The notes below the pieces were generated by a model. That model was given only the letters and a program-made list of their open reading frames with translations, was not told where the DNA came from and made no database searches. DNA of 6,587 bases from an uncultured Synergistales bacterium (GTDB lineage Bacteria > Synergistota > Synergistia > Synergistales > Aminobacteriaceae): positions 1 to 6,587 of the forward strand of contig CAJOEQ010000051.1 in the NCBI GenBank assembly GCA_905233515.1, given 5' to 3'. The translations under genes and the position numbers were made by a program. Positions 6,545-6,587 of the stretch are shown piece after piece (position 1 is the stretch's first letter; each line of letters begins with the position of its first letter).

Positions 6545-6587
6545 GGTCTCAGGTCTCAGGTCTCAGGTCTCAGGTCTCAGGTCTCAG
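6524..6587 (+). CDS. Start of a new gene, possibly an Mrp/NBP35-like ATPase, running into a tandem repeat (3' truncated by window edge)
   Basis: TTG 6524 is preceded by GAAAGAAGG (6506-6514) with a nine-base gap, like the TTG starts of three genes upstream. The frame reads MSECAHN, then two copies of GLRSQVS encoded by the GGTCTCA array, and is still open at the window end. MSEC followed by an acidic or polar residue, His and Asn/Asp is, from memory, the typical start of Mrp/NBP35-type P-loop ATPases that carry Fe-S clusters. In those proteins a Cys-x-x-Cys cluster follows at once. Here the repeat takes the place of that cluster. The identity rests on seven residues only and is a guess. The frame could also be a chance open stretch in a leader, because the repeat has no + strand stop in any frame. 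Confidence 0.35.
   Translation, partial: MSECAHNGLRSQVSGLRSQVS
6545..6587 (+). repeat. Perfect heptanucleotide tandem repeat (GGTCTCA)6 plus one base, reaching the window end
   Basis: Six exact copies of GGTCTCA (6545-6586) are followed by a G that starts a seventh, so the array continues past the edge. There are no mismatches, which suggests either recent or active slippage expansion, or an assembly artefact at a contig end. The unit is not a multiple of three: each added copy shifts any downstream frame, yet all three frames of the array itself encode the same circular heptapeptide GLRSQVS. Confidence 0.95.

Noticed and set aside
6545..6587. The heptamer array as a CRISPR array or BsaI cloning scar
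   Set aside because: There are no spacers and the units are contiguous, so it is not CRISPR. GGTCTC is the BsaI recognition sequence, but six perfect tandem copies with a single trailing A do not look like a cloning junction; an assembly artefact remains possible.

Overview
This window is the distal half of a flagellar/chemotaxis operon, followed by a terminator and the first bases of another gene. All supported genes are on the + strand and tightly packed, in the order cheB (3' part), cheA, cheC, cheD, a sigma-28 factor gene (fliA/sigD type), fapA (DUF342) and a small glutamine-rich gene. Gaps between genes are 25 bases or fewer, and cheC-cheD and cheD-sigma overlap. Strong Shine-Dalgarno sequences, three TTG starts, the CheC/CheD adaptation branch and a sigma-28 gene behind cheD suggest a motile bacterium with a Firmicutes-, Thermotogota- or Synergistota-like che layout. 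A gut-type Synergistota is my best guess from overall gene style, but one window cannot prove the taxon.

Region by region: 1-455 holds the C-terminal part of the CheB methylesterase domain. 481-2544 is a full-length CheA kinase with P1 to P5 domains and two Ala/Pro-rich linkers. 2564-3202 and 3202-3693 are CheC (CheY-P phosphatase) and CheD (receptor glutamine deamidase). 3690-4448 is the sigma factor. 4472-6088 is FapA. 6093-6428 is a 111-residue hydrophilic protein of unknown function. A rho-independent terminator at about 6444-6482 closes the operon.

The genes form one logical unit. CheA phosphorylates CheY and CheB; CheB and CheD modify receptors; CheC removes phosphate from CheY and binds CheD; the sigma factor drives late flagellar and often chemotaxis genes; FapA is linked to flagellar assembly. 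No cheW, cheR or cheY is present in the window, and cheW is missing from its usual place between cheA and cheC.

The oddest part is the right edge. After the terminator a new TTG-started reading frame begins at 6524, reads MSECAHN, and runs straight into a perfect tandem array of the 7-base unit GGTCTCA, six copies and still going when the window ends. The seven residues resemble the start of Mrp/NBP35-type Fe-S carrier ATPases, whose next residues would normally be a cysteine cluster. This may be a frame-switching repeat inside a gene, or an assembly break or artefact at a contig end. A second oddity is a sharp fall in GC content and change in codon choice inside cheA near position 1000.
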